Of a DNA stretch of 37,008 nt, positions 16,113 through 24,699 are shown piece after piece; within the stretch, counting starts at the first letter, position 1; every line of letters starts with the position of its first letter. The notes below the pieces were generated by a model, which saw only the letters and a list, made by a program, of their open reading frames with translations, was not told where the DNA came from and made no database searches. The position numbers and the translations under genes are program-made. Where the stretch lies: NCBI GenBank assembly GCA_024695665.1, contig JAILHT010000148.1:1-37008 (forward strand). The letters run 5' to 3'. Source of the stretch: Lachnospiraceae bacterium. Lineage in GTDB: Bacteria; Bacillota; Clostridia; Lachnospirales; Lachnospiraceae.

Positions 16113-16502
16113 TTATCTGTCAAGCTTTGCATTGGCCTTTGCGAGGAATTTGTCCGAGGATATGATAAATCTCTCATGTGTTCCCTCGCCCACCTTCTGA
16201 CACTCATCAAAAACCTCAACATCAAAAAGAAGTCTTCTTCCGTCAACCTCTTTCAACGTCGAATCGCACCATACTTTCATTCCTACAGGTGTCGCAGCGA
16301 GATGCTTTACATTAAGCATTGTTCCCACGGTGCTCTGTCCGCTTTCAACCTCTGATGCTATGCTTTTCCAGCATGTTGCTTCAATCAAAGATATCATACA
16401 AGGTGTTGCATATACCGGCAATGTGCCGCTGACCATTGCTGCTGCTGTGTTCTCATCCGTTACCGTGATTTCTTCATGCCCCTTCATACCAACTTCTAAC
16501 AT
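16113..16502 (-). CDS. Hotdog-fold thioesterase, FlK-like
   Basis: A 129-residue hotdog thioesterase of the fluoroacetyl-CoA thioesterase (FlK) type. The catalytic triad of FlK (Thr42, Glu50, His76) is matched with the same spacing by T33, E41 and H67 in ATPCMISLIEA and VKHLAATPVG. FlK itself selects fluoroacetyl-CoA; most bacterial relatives have no tested substrate and probably act on small acyl-CoAs. Ribosome site AAGGAG seven bases before the ATG. It is flanked by nudC and glpP with short spacers. Fluoroacetate detoxification is possible but not supported by anything else here. Confidence 0.85.
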   Translation of the reverse strand: MLEVGMKGHEEITVTDENTAAAMVSGTLPVYATPCMISLIEATCWKSIASEVESGQSTVGTMLNVKHLAATPVGMKVWCDSTLKEVDGRRLLFDVEVFDECQKVGEGTHERFIISSDKFLAKANAKLDR

Positions 16503-16518
16503 CTCATTCTCCTTCTTT

Positions 16519-17373
16519 CTATAAAATACCGAGTCTAAACGCTTCCATCATCTCGCTTGTGAGACTCAGGTTGTCTTTTCTTGGCTCCATATCTTCCCTT
16601 TTTATCCACTCTGCGGAAGCAAGTTCTTCCTCGTCCATCTTTATCGTATCATCACCGTCCACCTCACATGAAAATCCAAGCAGCAGATCGCTCTCGAATC
16701 CCCATGGCTGGCTCTTATAGTAGGTGATATTTTTCACTTTGATGCTGGCCTCCTCCATGACCTCACGGCTCACGGTCTCCTCGATAGTCTCTCCAATCTC
16801 GGCGAATCCGGCAACAAGAGCATAATTTTTGTATTCTCTTCCGGCATATGTTGTCAGAAGAATCTTGTCTCCATTTTTTACGGCAACTATAACCGCCGGA
16901 TTTATCTTCGGAAAAACAAGATTATTGCAGTGTTCGCAGTGCAATGCCCTCATATTTTTTTCATGGACAAGCTTGTGACCGCACGCTCCGCAAAATCTGT
17001 TTTTCGAATACCACTCGCCCAGATGGAAACCTGTAGCTAAAGCAAAAACCATCTCTTTAGGATGCATGCTTCTAACCGAAAACATCTGCTCATAAAAGTA
17101 GCCCCTGCCTTCAAGGATACCCTTTGTCGCATCGGACATACTGCAAAGATAATAAGCTTTTTCCCCTATGGTAAAAAGATATATTCCTTCGTCCGGCTTT
17201 TCTGAGGTTAATGTATTTGCCTCATCATACTCTTCCCTCGCAAGAAGAGCGATATTTTCATTTTCCCTTTTCAAGAAAACATTTCTTCCATCATAACAAA
17301 GGATAATATCGCTTCCGGCTTTTTCCTTTATCACATACTGGTTTTCCAATCGGGGATTTATATCCTGTATCAT
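16519..17373 (-). CDS. nudC: NAD(+) diphosphatase, NudC
   Basis: A 284-residue NudC-type Nudix hydrolase, which splits NADH/NAD to NMN and AMP and in Escherichia coli also removes NAD caps from RNA. Zinc ribbon cysteines are C128, C131, C146 and C149. The Nudix box at about 189-211 runs from GFAEIGETIEETVSREV to MEEASI, with the usual final Gly replaced by Ser. The NudC-specific SQPW motif is at 221-224, followed by GFESDLLLGF. Its ATG overlaps the stop of the glycosyltransferase gene by one base (TAATG). Confidence 0.94.
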   Translation of the reverse strand: MIQDINPRLENQYVIKEKAGSDIILCYDGRNVFLKRENENIALLAREEYDEANTLTSEKPDEGIYLFTIGEKAYYLCSMSDATKGILEGRGYFYEQMFSVRSMHPKEMVFALATGFHLGEWYSKNRFCGACGHKLVHEKNMRALHCEHCNNLVFPKINPAVIVAVKNGDKILLTTYAGREYKNYALVAGFAEIGETIEETVSREVMEEASIKVKNITYYKSQPWGFESDLLLGFSCEVDGDDTIKMDEEELASAEWIKREDMEPRKDNLSLTSEMMEAFRLGIL

Positions 17374-18389
17374 TAATTAAAACCTACTATTTTCTGAGAA
17401 ATTTTGTATACGGCAATTGAAAAACGTCTCGCTCCGCGTCCCGGAAGATTCAATGTTCCGCCCATGATTCCGGATCTGAGTTTGTGGAACAGTCTGATAT
17501 CGCGTTCCTTGATATATTTCCAGAGTTCACGCTTCTTCTCTATATTTTCTTTTGTGTTTGATTTTACACAAAGTATCGTTGAGATAACGGTTATGATCTC
17601 CAGATAGTTGAACATGTACTTCCTCAGTTTTGCATTTTGCAGTTTCCAGAGGTCGTAGCTGTCAATCATTATTTTATTGACCTTTATCTGCTGGTCTATA
17701 CGACCTATCATAACCTTTTCGTTTACCGACTGGTCGTCTCTTCCGATAAAATATCTGTAAAAATTCACATCCATATAATACATTGTCTTAACATGAGGCA
17801 ACGGATAATACACGAAGATATTGTCAACATAAAATGTGTGTTTCGGAAGTTCCATTCCGCAGTCCTTGAGAAGCTTTGTTCTGTAGATTACGGAGTGCAT
17901 AAGGATGTATTTTCCTTTTCTTATATGCTTTACGTCATTCCATCCAAAGACCTTGTCTTTCGGCAACATGGAATGGTACTGCATGACTTTCTTGTGATGA
18001 GCGCCCTGCTTTTCATATACAAAGTTGCTTATCATCATGTCTACGGGGTTTCCACTCTCAACAAGCTCTCTCAGCTTGTCGAGAATCTTCAGAAAGGCCT
18101 CTCCGTCAACCCAGTCATCGCTGTCGACAACCTTATAATAGAGTCCTGTTGCATTTCTGAGACCTGCATTTACTGCCTCTCCGTGCCCGCCGTTCTCCTG
18201 ATGAACAGCCTTTACTATGGTCGGGTATTTCTTCTCATATGCATTTGCGATTTCTCTCGTTGCATCCTTAGATCCGTCGTTTACGACGATAATCTCAACA
18301 TCCTCACCACCGACAAGAAGGCTCTTTATACAGCTCTCCATATAGTCTTCCGAATTGTAGCATGGTATGGCTACAGATAATAATTTCAT
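17373..18389 (-). CDS. Family 2 glycosyltransferase
   Basis: A 338-residue GT-A fold glycosyltransferase. The N-terminus has SVAIPCYNSEDYMESC and IIVVNDGSKD for the nucleotide-sugar site and the metal-binding DSDDW at about residues 94-98. The C-terminal third is helical and has no clear membrane segment, so the enzyme is cytoplasmic or peripheral. It lies 22 nt after glf, and a galactofuranosyl transfer is a reasonable inference. Ribosome site GGAG precedes the ATG. Confidence 0.92.
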   Translation of the reverse strand: MKLLSVAIPCYNSEDYMESCIKSLLVGGEDVEIIVVNDGSKDATREIANAYEKKYPTIVKAVHQENGGHGEAVNAGLRNATGLYYKVVDSDDWVDGEAFLKILDKLRELVESGNPVDMMISNFVYEKQGAHHKKVMQYHSMLPKDKVFGWNDVKHIRKGKYILMHSVIYRTKLLKDCGMELPKHTFYVDNIFVYYPLPHVKTMYYMDVNFYRYFIGRDDQSVNEKVMIGRIDQQIKVNKIMIDSYDLWKLQNAKLRKYMFNYLEIITVISTILCVKSNTKENIEKKRELWKYIKERDIRLFHKLRSGIMGGTLNLPGRGARRFSIAVYKISQKIVGFN

Positions 18390-18411
18390 ATTTTTCTCTC
18401 CTCTGCCTCAA

Positions 18412-19557
18412 CTATTGTCCTATTTTATCGGCCAATTCAAGTGCTTTTGCCGTTATGGCATCTATATTGTAGTACTTATACTCGGCAAGTCTCCCCAAAA
18501 GATAAAGATTCTTTATCTTTTTTGACTCTGACACATACTTTTCGTACTGTGCAAGATTTTCATCATTTATGATTGCATAATAAGGAATCTCACCGGAGGC
18601 TCCGCTGTATCCCTTCGAATACTCCCTCACTATTGTGGTTCCTTTTACATCCTTCTGTCCGGTCAGATATTTGAATTCGGTAATTCTGGTAAAATCTTCA
18701 TCCACCGTATAATTTACAACACTTCTTCCCTGAAAACTTTCAGCGTTCATATATTCAAAATCAAAGTCAAGTGTTCTGTATGGAAGTCTGTCATATTTGA
18801 GGTTGAAAAGATCATCGATAGGTCCTGTGTATATGAGTCCTCCCTCAAATTTTTCTCCTTCGAATGAGATATCACCGTTCTCAAATTTCACAACATCTTT
18901 TATATCTTTTCCGGTCTCTACATCAATATTCTCATGATCTAGCATCTTTTCAAACATTGGTGTGTAACCATTCAAAGGCATACCCTGATATTTATCGCCA
19001 AAATATCTGTTGTCTCTTGATATAACGACAGGCACTCTTCCGGTAACCTCCGGATTGATGTCCTCAGGTTTCTGCCCCCACTGCTTCATTGTGTAATACA
19101 AAAACACATTCTTGTATACATAATCGGCTATCTCTGCCATATCCTCATCTTCTTGTTCTCTGAGCTTCAAGATAGGAACTCTCGCTCCCTCACCGAACTT
19201 TTCTATCAATTTCTTTTCAAGTCTGTCGGCTTTCTCCTTGTCATATACCATATGAAGCGTATTGAGATTGAAAGGAACAGGAATCAGCTTGTCGTTCACC
19301 TTTGCAACCACCTCGTGTCCGAACATATACCACTCGGTAAATCTACTCAAAAACTCATAGACTTTCTCATCACTTGTATGAAAAATATGTGGTCCGTATT
19401 TGTGAATGAGTATTCCGCGCTCATCCTTCTCATCATAACAGTTCCCGCCGATGTGATCGCGTTTTTCGACAACGAGAACCTTCTTTCCTTTTTCAGCCAG
19501 ACTTCTGGCGACCGTAGCGCCGGCTATGCCTGCTCCTGCGACTATAAAATCGTACAT
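18412..19557 (-). CDS. glf: UDP-galactopyranose mutase
   Basis: A 381-residue flavoenzyme that converts UDP-galactopyranose to UDP-galactofuranose for surface glycans. The FAD site is VAGAGIAGATVARSL with VVEKRDHIGGNCYD, followed by the family-specific HKYGPHIFHT. Further hallmarks are MKQWG, GRVPV, YTGPIDDLF and the C-terminal GRLAEYKYYNIDA with substrate and flavin contacts. Length fits the family. It is first in a unit with the GT2 gene, which supports galactofuranose use in a polysaccharide. Confidence 0.97.
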   Translation of the reverse strand: MYDFIVAGAGIAGATVARSLAEKGKKVLVVEKRDHIGGNCYDEKDERGILIHKYGPHIFHTSDEKVYEFLSRFTEWYMFGHEVVAKVNDKLIPVPFNLNTLHMVYDKEKADRLEKKLIEKFGEGARVPILKLREQEDEDMAEIADYVYKNVFLYYTMKQWGQKPEDINPEVTGRVPVVISRDNRYFGDKYQGMPLNGYTPMFEKMLDHENIDVETGKDIKDVVKFENGDISFEGEKFEGGLIYTGPIDDLFNLKYDRLPYRTLDFDFEYMNAESFQGRSVVNYTVDEDFTRITEFKYLTGQKDVKGTTIVREYSKGYSGASGEIPYYAIINDENLAQYEKYVSESKKIKNLYLLGRLAEYKYYNIDAITAKALELADKIGQ

Positions 19558-19607
19558 ATTATCTCCGTTTTTCTTATTTGCTTTTCTCTCTTTTAATCAA
19601 CAATGCC

Positions 19608-19635
19608 ATTATACACGTTTTGATTGGGAAGTAAA
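19608..19635 (-). promoter_or_regulatory. Sigma-A promoter of the glf unit
   Basis: On the minus strand TTTACT (19630-19635) and a perfect TATAAT (19608-19613) are 16 nt apart, about 50 nt upstream of the glf start. Confidence 0.6.
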
Positions 19636-19928
19636 ACCGAGCCTTTATTCATAATTCGTTCATAATTTATTTTCAAAACTCTAATAATCTAACCATATTG
19701 TTTTCATAAATGCTATATATACTATGAACTATGAAAGAGTTAATAACAGAAATGATTACATATTCATCTTTTTCATACCTTGCTTAATAGCAAGGTTCCT
19801 CCCAACAATTAAGTGAATACACTTTATAACATATATCTTTTTCTTTTTCATATTAAGCCGATGCACAAAATGCATCGGCTCCCTCTTTATATAGGTATTT
19901 CTTCAGATTCTATAAGTAAGGTTCTTTA
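19636..19928. other. Intergenic stretch between divergent glf and crt
   Basis: Part of a 484-nt A+T-rich gap without a convincing gene. Two hairpins are visible: CCTTGCT/AGCAAGG at 19778-19795 and a 10-bp stem AGCCGATGCA/TGCATCGGCT at 19856-19880. A very short minus-strand frame (MKKMNM) follows the first hairpin with GGGAGG before it, too short to call. A weak plus-strand promoter-like pair (TTGTTT at 19698, TACTAT at 19720) would allow a small RNA ending at the second hairpin; this is speculative. Confidence 0.4.
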
Positions 19929-19957
19929 TTGTAAATAAATTCCTATTGTTGTATAAT
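19929..19957 (+). promoter_or_regulatory. Sigma-A promoter of crt
   Basis: TTGTAA (19929-19934) and a perfect TATAAT (19952-19957) are 17 nt apart. Transcription would start near 19964, giving a leader of about 78 nt. A GTGA-N8-TCAC dyad at 19967-19982, just after the predicted start, is a possible repressor site; it does not match the Rex or Crp spacing exactly. Confidence 0.75.
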
Positions 19958-20041
19958 TTTAATATCGTGAAATATTTGTCACATAGTTTGCGAAGTTGTG
20001 TGATATAAGGAAAGCGAAAAGTAAATTAGGAGGATTTTATA

Positions 20042-20848
20042 ATGAGCGAATTCAAAAATCTAATCTTAGAAGAGGACGGAGACGTAGCCGTTTTAAAGAT
20101 TAGCAGACCTGCAGCACTTAACGCACTTAACAGTGAAACACTTGAGGAGCTTAATGTAGCTCTTACTGAGATCGAGGCAAGAGATGACATAAAGGTTCTC
20201 ATCCTTACCGGTGGTCCTGATAAAAAGGGTAACGAGTTCAAATCTTTTGTAGCCGGAGCTGACATCTCTGAGATGGTTAAGTTCTCAGCTGCAGACGCAA
20301 GAGCATTCGGAATGAGAGCATCAGTTCCATTCTTCAAGCTTCAGAATATGCGCCAGGTAACTATCGCAGCCGTTAACGGTTTTGCACTTGGTGGAGGATG
20401 TGAGATTTCAATGGCTTGTGATATCAGAATCGCATCTGACAATGCAATCTTCGGACAGCCTGAGGTTGGTCTCGGAATCATCCCTGGATTCGGTGGAACA
20501 CAGAGACTTGCTCGTCTTGTTGGAATGGGACGCGCTAAAGAGCTCATCTTCACAGCAAGCAATATCGATGCTAACGAAGCATACAGAATCGGCCTTGTAA
20601 ACAAGGTTGTTCCGGCTGAGGAGCTTATGCCTACAGCTAAGAAGATGGCTTCTAAGATTGCGAGAAATGCAAGCTACGCTGTTTCTATCGCAAAGGCTGC
20701 TATCAACAACGGATATGACATGGATATCCAGAACGCTGTTGAGATGGAGGCAAACCTCTTCGGAATCACATGTTCTACAGAGGACAAAGCTGAAGGAATG
20801 GGAGCTTTCCTTGAGGGAAGAAAAGAGAAGAACTTCAAGAATTTCTAA
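20042..20848 (+). CDS. crt: Crotonase / 3-hydroxybutyryl-CoA dehydratase
   Basis: A 268-residue crotonase-family enzyme, which in butyrate producers converts 3-hydroxybutyryl-CoA to crotonyl-CoA. Both catalytic glutamates of enoyl-CoA hydratases are present, E121 in GGGCEISMACD and E141 in QPEVGLGIIPG; the oxyanion hole is formed by VAGADI and GFALGGG. About eight extra residues (GGPDKKGNEFKSF) lie before VAGADI. Ribosome site AGGAGG is strong. Ile codons are mainly ATC and Lys often AAG, unlike its ATA-rich neighbours, which points to high expression. It is monocistronic with its own promoter and terminator; thl, hbd, bcd and etf are not in the window. Confidence 0.93.
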   Translation: MSEFKNLILEEDGDVAVLKISRPAALNALNSETLEELNVALTEIEARDDIKVLILTGGPDKKGNEFKSFVAGADISEMVKFSAADARAFGMRASVPFFKLQNMRQVTIAAVNGFALGGGCEISMACDIRIASDNAIFGQPEVGLGIIPGFGGTQRLARLVGMGRAKELIFTASNIDANEAYRIGLVNKVVPAEELMPTAKKMASKIARNASYAVSIAKAAINNGYDMDIQNAVEMEANLFGITCSTEDKAEGMGAFLEGRKEKNFKNF

Positions 20849-20864
20849 TTTCAGACAGTTATTT

Positions 20865-20893
20865 AAGAGCCCGATTAAAATCGGGCTCTTTTT
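20865..20893 (+). terminator. Rho-independent terminator of crt
   Basis: An 11-bp stem AAGAGCCCGAT/ATCGGGCTCTT with loop TAAA (20876-20879) runs into a T tract about 20 nt after the crt stop. Confidence 0.93.
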
Positions 20894-20990
20894 GTTATCT
20901 TTTATATACTGTTTTTTATTACAATGATATTTTGCAATGAAATCATGCAATAATGTTTTTGCGATGGCATTTTGCCAAATAAAAATGCTA

Positions 20991-21794
20991 TTACAGCCTG
21001 CGAGATTTGTCTATGCATGCTCTCTCAGCTTCTATCACCGCACTTCTGAATCCGAGATTCTCAAGTGCAGCTACCGCTTCTATTGTAGTTCCCCCCGGCG
21101 AACAAACAGCATCTTTGAGTGCCCCAGGATGCTCACCTGTCTCAAGAACCATTTTGGCTGAACCAAGCACCGCCTGTGCTGCAAAATTGTATGCCTGTTT
21201 TCTCGGCATACCCTCCGCAACGGCTCCGTCAGCTAAAGCCTCTATAAACATATAAACATAAGCAGGAGATGACCCGCTCACTCCTGTCACAACATCCATG
21301 AGTTTCTCAGGTACAATCTCTGTTTTTCCGAAGCTGTCAAAAACCTTAACCGCAAATTTCAAATCATTGTCATCGACATTTTCTTTTGAACACATTGCTG
21401 TCATAGCCTCCCCCACAAGTGCCGGGGTGTTTGGCATTGTTCTTACTATCTTGACATCCTTTTCGAAAAATCCTGTTATCTGCTCCATAGACAAACCGGC
21501 AGCTATCGAAATAACAAGCTTACCGTCAAAATCTTCATCCTTTATCCCGTTTATAACGTCTTTAAACACAACCGGTTTCACGGCAAGAACCAGAACATCG
21601 CTTATTTTTACAACTTCATTGTTGTTCTCACAGGCATTTACCCCCTGCTCTTTTTGAAGTTTTTTTGCGGACTCCTTAGATTTTGAACTTACATATATTT
21701 TTTGGGGTTCAAACATCTTACTTTTTATAAGTCCGCTTATTATAGCGGATGCCATATTCCCCGCTCCGATAAATCCGATTGTGTTATAACTCAT
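20991..21794 (-). CDS. proC: Pyrroline-5-carboxylate reductase
   Basis: A 267-residue enzyme that makes proline from pyrroline-5-carboxylate using NAD(P)H. The Rossmann start IGFIGAGNMASAI, the RTMPNTPALVGEAM segment and the C-terminal signature VSGSSPAYVYMFIEALADGAV and GMPRKQAY are all present (read as separate motifs). Length is normal. GGAGG lies 13 nt before the ATG, somewhat far. It follows uvrA by 27 nt and is probably read with uvrBA. No glutamate kinase or proA is nearby. Confidence 0.96.
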   Translation of the reverse strand: MSYNTIGFIGAGNMASAIISGLIKSKMFEPQKIYVSSKSKESAKKLQKEQGVNACENNNEVVKISDVLVLAVKPVVFKDVINGIKDEDFDGKLVISIAAGLSMEQITGFFEKDVKIVRTMPNTPALVGEAMTAMCSKENVDDNDLKFAVKVFDSFGKTEIVPEKLMDVVTGVSGSSPAYVYMFIEALADGAVAEGMPRKQAYNFAAQAVLGSAKMVLETGEHPGALKDAVCSPGGTTIEAVAALENLGFRSAVIEAERACIDKSRRL

Positions 21795-21821
21795 GATTAT
21801 TTTGTGCCTCCTCTGAAAAGT

Positions 21822-24662
21822 TTATTTTTTCAACATTGGTTTCAAATATATTCCGGTATAAGATTTCTTGTTTTTTACAACTTCCTCCGGTGTTCCCTGA
21901 CAGACCACAGTACCTCCGCCGTCTCCGCCTTCCGGCCCCATGTCTATGATATAGTCTGCCATCTTTATGACATCGAGATTGTGTTCAATGACTACAACCG
22001 TATTTCCACCGTCGGAAAGTTTTCTCAATATCTCGACAAGTTTGTGCACATCGGCAAAGTGAAGTCCCGTTGTAGGCTCATCCAAAACATAGATTGTCTT
22101 TCCCGTGCTCTTTCTTGAAAGTTCCGTTGCGAGCTTTATTCGCTGTGCCTCTCCTCCGGAGAGCTCAGTTGACGGCTGTCCGAGTTTTATGTAGGAAAGC
22201 CCCACATCGTACAAGGTCTGTATTTTTCTCTTGATCGTAGGAACATTCTCAAAAAATGTGAGCGCCTCCTCGACAGTCATATTTAGAACATCATAAATAC
22301 TCTTTCCCTTGTATTTGACGTCCAAAGTCTCCCTGTTATATCTCTTTCCCTGACACACCTCACATGGAACATACACATCCGGCAAAAAGTGCATCTCAAT
22401 TTTTATGATTCCATCTCCCGAACATGCCTCGCATCTTCCGCCTTTGACGTTAAAACTGAATCTTCCCTTTTTGTATCCTCTCGCCTTTGCATCGGCGGTT
22501 GAAGCGAACAGATCTCTTATCATATCAAAGACACCGGTATAGGTTGCGGGATTTGACCTCGGTGTTCTGCCTATAGGCGACTGATCGATATCTATGATCT
22601 TGTCTAGCTGCTCTATACCTTCTATATCATCATGCTTTCCCGGTATGCATCTGGCTCTGTTCAAATCCCTTGCGAGGTGCTTATACAGTATCTCGTTGGT
22701 AAGTGAACTTTTTCCCGAACCAGAAACGCCTGTTATACATGTCATTATTCCGAGAGGCACCTTCACGTCTATATTTTTAAGGTTGTTTTCCCTTGCTCCC
22801 TTGACGGTAATCCAGCCGGTAGGTTTTCTCCTCTCCTTCGGTACAGGAATTTTTATCTCACCGCTTAAATACTTTCCTGTGATGGAGTTTGGGTTCTTCA
22901 TAATCTCCTCAGCTGTACCCGTGGCTATGATTCTTCCCCCATGCTCACCCGCATAAGGTCCGACATCAACTATATAATCAGCTGCAAGCATTGTATCTTC
23001 ATCATGTTCTACCACTATCAGCGTATTACCGAGGTCCCTAAGGCCCTTCAATGTGGCGATGAGTTTGTCATTGTCTCTCTGGTGAAGTCCTATACTCGGC
23101 TCGTCGAGTATATATGCCACTCCTACAAGGCCTGAGCCAACCTGTGTCGCAAGCCTTATTCTCTGCGCCTCTCCACCGGATAAAGTTCCCGTTCCTCTGG
23201 ATAGGGAAAGATATTCCAATCCTACGTCAACAAGGAAACCAACCCTGTTTTTTATCTCCCTCAGGATCTGCGCTCCGATGAGTTCCTGCTGCTTTGTGAG
23301 TGTCAGATTCTCAAGGTATTTCTGCAGATCTTTTATGGATATCGAAGTGATCTCATGTATATTTTTTCCATCGACGGTTACGGCCAGCGCCTCTTTTTTC
23401 AGTCTCTGTCCTTTACATTCTGCACACGGGGTTATTCTCATAAACTGCTCGTACTCTGCCTTTTGATTCTCCGAGCCCGTCTCTCTATATCTCTGTTGAA
23501 CATTTTTTATAAGTCCCTCGAAAGGAACATCATACACGCCGACACTTCTCTGTCCTTTATAATGAACTTTTACGACACGGCCATCAGTTCCATCGATGAT
23601 AACTTTCTTTGCCTCATCGCTCAAATCCTTGAAAGGTGTGTCCAAACTGAAGCCGTACTCATCAGCCAATGCCACAAGAAGTGCATGACTCCAACTTTTC
23701 GCATCATTTGAAGACTGCCATCCCATGACCTGGATGGCTCCCTCATTCAGCGTGAGCTTTTTGTCCGGAATCATGAGATCGACATCAAATTCCATCTTGT
23801 ATCCAAGTCCCGAGCAAACCGGACATGCTCCGAACGGATTGTTGAAAGAAAAACTTCTAGGTTCGATCTCAGGTATGCTTATCCCACAATCAGGGCATGC
23901 AAACCCCTCTGAAAACAACATCCTTTCAGAACCTATAACATCAACCTCCATAAAACCGTCCGCAAGTTCAAGAACATTCTCTATCGAGGCTGCGAGTCGT
24001 TTTTCGATACCTTCCTTGACAACAATTCGGTCGACTACGATATCAATGCTGTGTTTTATATTTTTATCAAGAACAATCTCCTCTGAGAGATCATACTGAT
24101 TTCCGTCGACGATAACCCTCGCATATCCGCTTCTCTTCGCTCTCTCAAAAAGCTTTGCATGTGTTCCTTTTCGTCCTCTGACAACAGGGGCAAGAAGCAT
24201 AAGTTTCGTCTTTTCAGGCAGCGCCATTATCTGATCGACCATCTGATCCACGGTCTGTCTTGATATCTCCCTTCCGCAGTTCGGACAGTGAGGTATACCG
24301 ATTCTTGCGTATAAAAGCCTGAAATAATCATATATCTCTGTCACTGTTCCGACCGTCGACCTCGGGTTTCTGTTTGTCGATTTCTGATCTATCGAAATAG
24401 CCGGAGACAGTCCCGAAATCTTATCAACATCGGGTTTCTCCATCTGTCCCAAAAACATTCTTGCATACGAGGACAGTGACTCCATATATCTCCTCTGTCC
24501 CTCGGCATATATCGTGTCAAATGCAAGGGATGACTTTCCGGAACCGCTTATTCCGGTCACGACAACAAATTCGTCTCTTGGAATATCGACATCCACTCCC
24601 TGCAGATTGTGTTCTCTCGCTCCTCTGATCTTTATGTATTTTCTTTCTTTTTTTGTAGCCAT
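21822..24662 (-). CDS. uvrA: Excinuclease ABC subunit A
   Basis: A 946-residue UvrA, the damage-recognition ATPase of nucleotide excision repair. Two ABC modules are complete: Walker [10 protein letters not shown] and GVSGSGKSS, signatures [12 protein letters not shown] and [12 protein letters not shown]. Zinc-binding cysteine groups CPDCGIS with CPVCSGLG, and CEACSGDG with CEVCQGKR, are intact. The full family length is present. It lies 37 nt after uvrB, the common uvrBA order in Firmicutes, and 27 nt before proC. Confidence 0.98.
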   Translation of the reverse strand: MATKKERKYIKIRGAREHNLQGVDVDIPRDEFVVVTGISGSGKSSLAFDTIYAEGQRRYMESLSSYARMFLGQMEKPDVDKISGLSPAISIDQKSTNRNPRSTVGTVTEIYDYFRLLYARIGIPHCPNCGREISRQTVDQMVDQIMALPEKTKLMLLAPVVRGRKGTHAKLFERAKRSGYARVIVDGNQYDLSEEIVLDKNIKHSIDIVVDRIVVKEGIEKRLAASIENVLELADGFMEVDVIGSERMLFSEGFACPDCGISIPEIEPRSFSFNNPFGACPVCSGLGYKMEFDVDLMIPDKKLTLNEGAIQVMGWQSSNDAKSWSHALLVALADEYGFSLDTPFKDLSDEAKKVIIDGTDGRVVKVHYKGQRSVGVYDVPFEGLIKNVQQRYRETGSENQKAEYEQFMRITPCAECKGQRLKKEALAVTVDGKNIHEITSISIKDLQKYLENLTLTKQQELIGAQILREIKNRVGFLVDVGLEYLSLSRGTGTLSGGEAQRIRLATQVGSGLVGVAYILDEPSIGLHQRDNDKLIATLKGLRDLGNTLIVVEHDEDTMLAADYIVDVGPYAGEHGGRIIATGTAEEIMKNPNSITGKYLSGEIKIPVPKERRKPTGWITVKGARENNLKNIDVKVPLGIMTCITGVSGSGKSSLTNEILYKHLARDLNRARCIPGKHDDIEGIEQLDKIIDIDQSPIGRTPRSNPATYTGVFDMIRDLFASTADAKARGYKKGRFSFNVKGGRCEACSGDGIIKIEMHFLPDVYVPCEVCQGKRYNRETLDVKYKGKSIYDVLNMTVEEALTFFENVPTIKRKIQTLYDVGLSYIKLGQPSTELSGGEAQRIKLATELSRKSTGKTIYVLDEPTTGLHFADVHKLVEILRKLSDGGNTVVVIEHNLDVIKMADYIIDMGPEGGDGGGTVVCQGTPEEVVKNKKSYTGIYLKPMLKK

Positions 24663-24699
24663 TTTTCTTTCCGTTTCTAAATGTTACCCATGCTCATTA

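Noticed and set aside
17637-18380. Plus-strand open frame of 247 codons across the GT2 gene
   Set aside because: Antisense shadow of a clear glycosyltransferase gene; no ribosome site and biased composition.
19967-19982. Firm call of a Rex or Crp operator before crt
   Set aside because: The dyad has an N8 spacer and lacks the TTGTTAA or TGTGA-N6-TCACA consensus; kept only as a possible site.
20408-20950. Minus-strand open frame of 180 codons across crt
   Set aside because: It lies opposite a clear crotonase gene, has no family resemblance and runs across the crt terminator.
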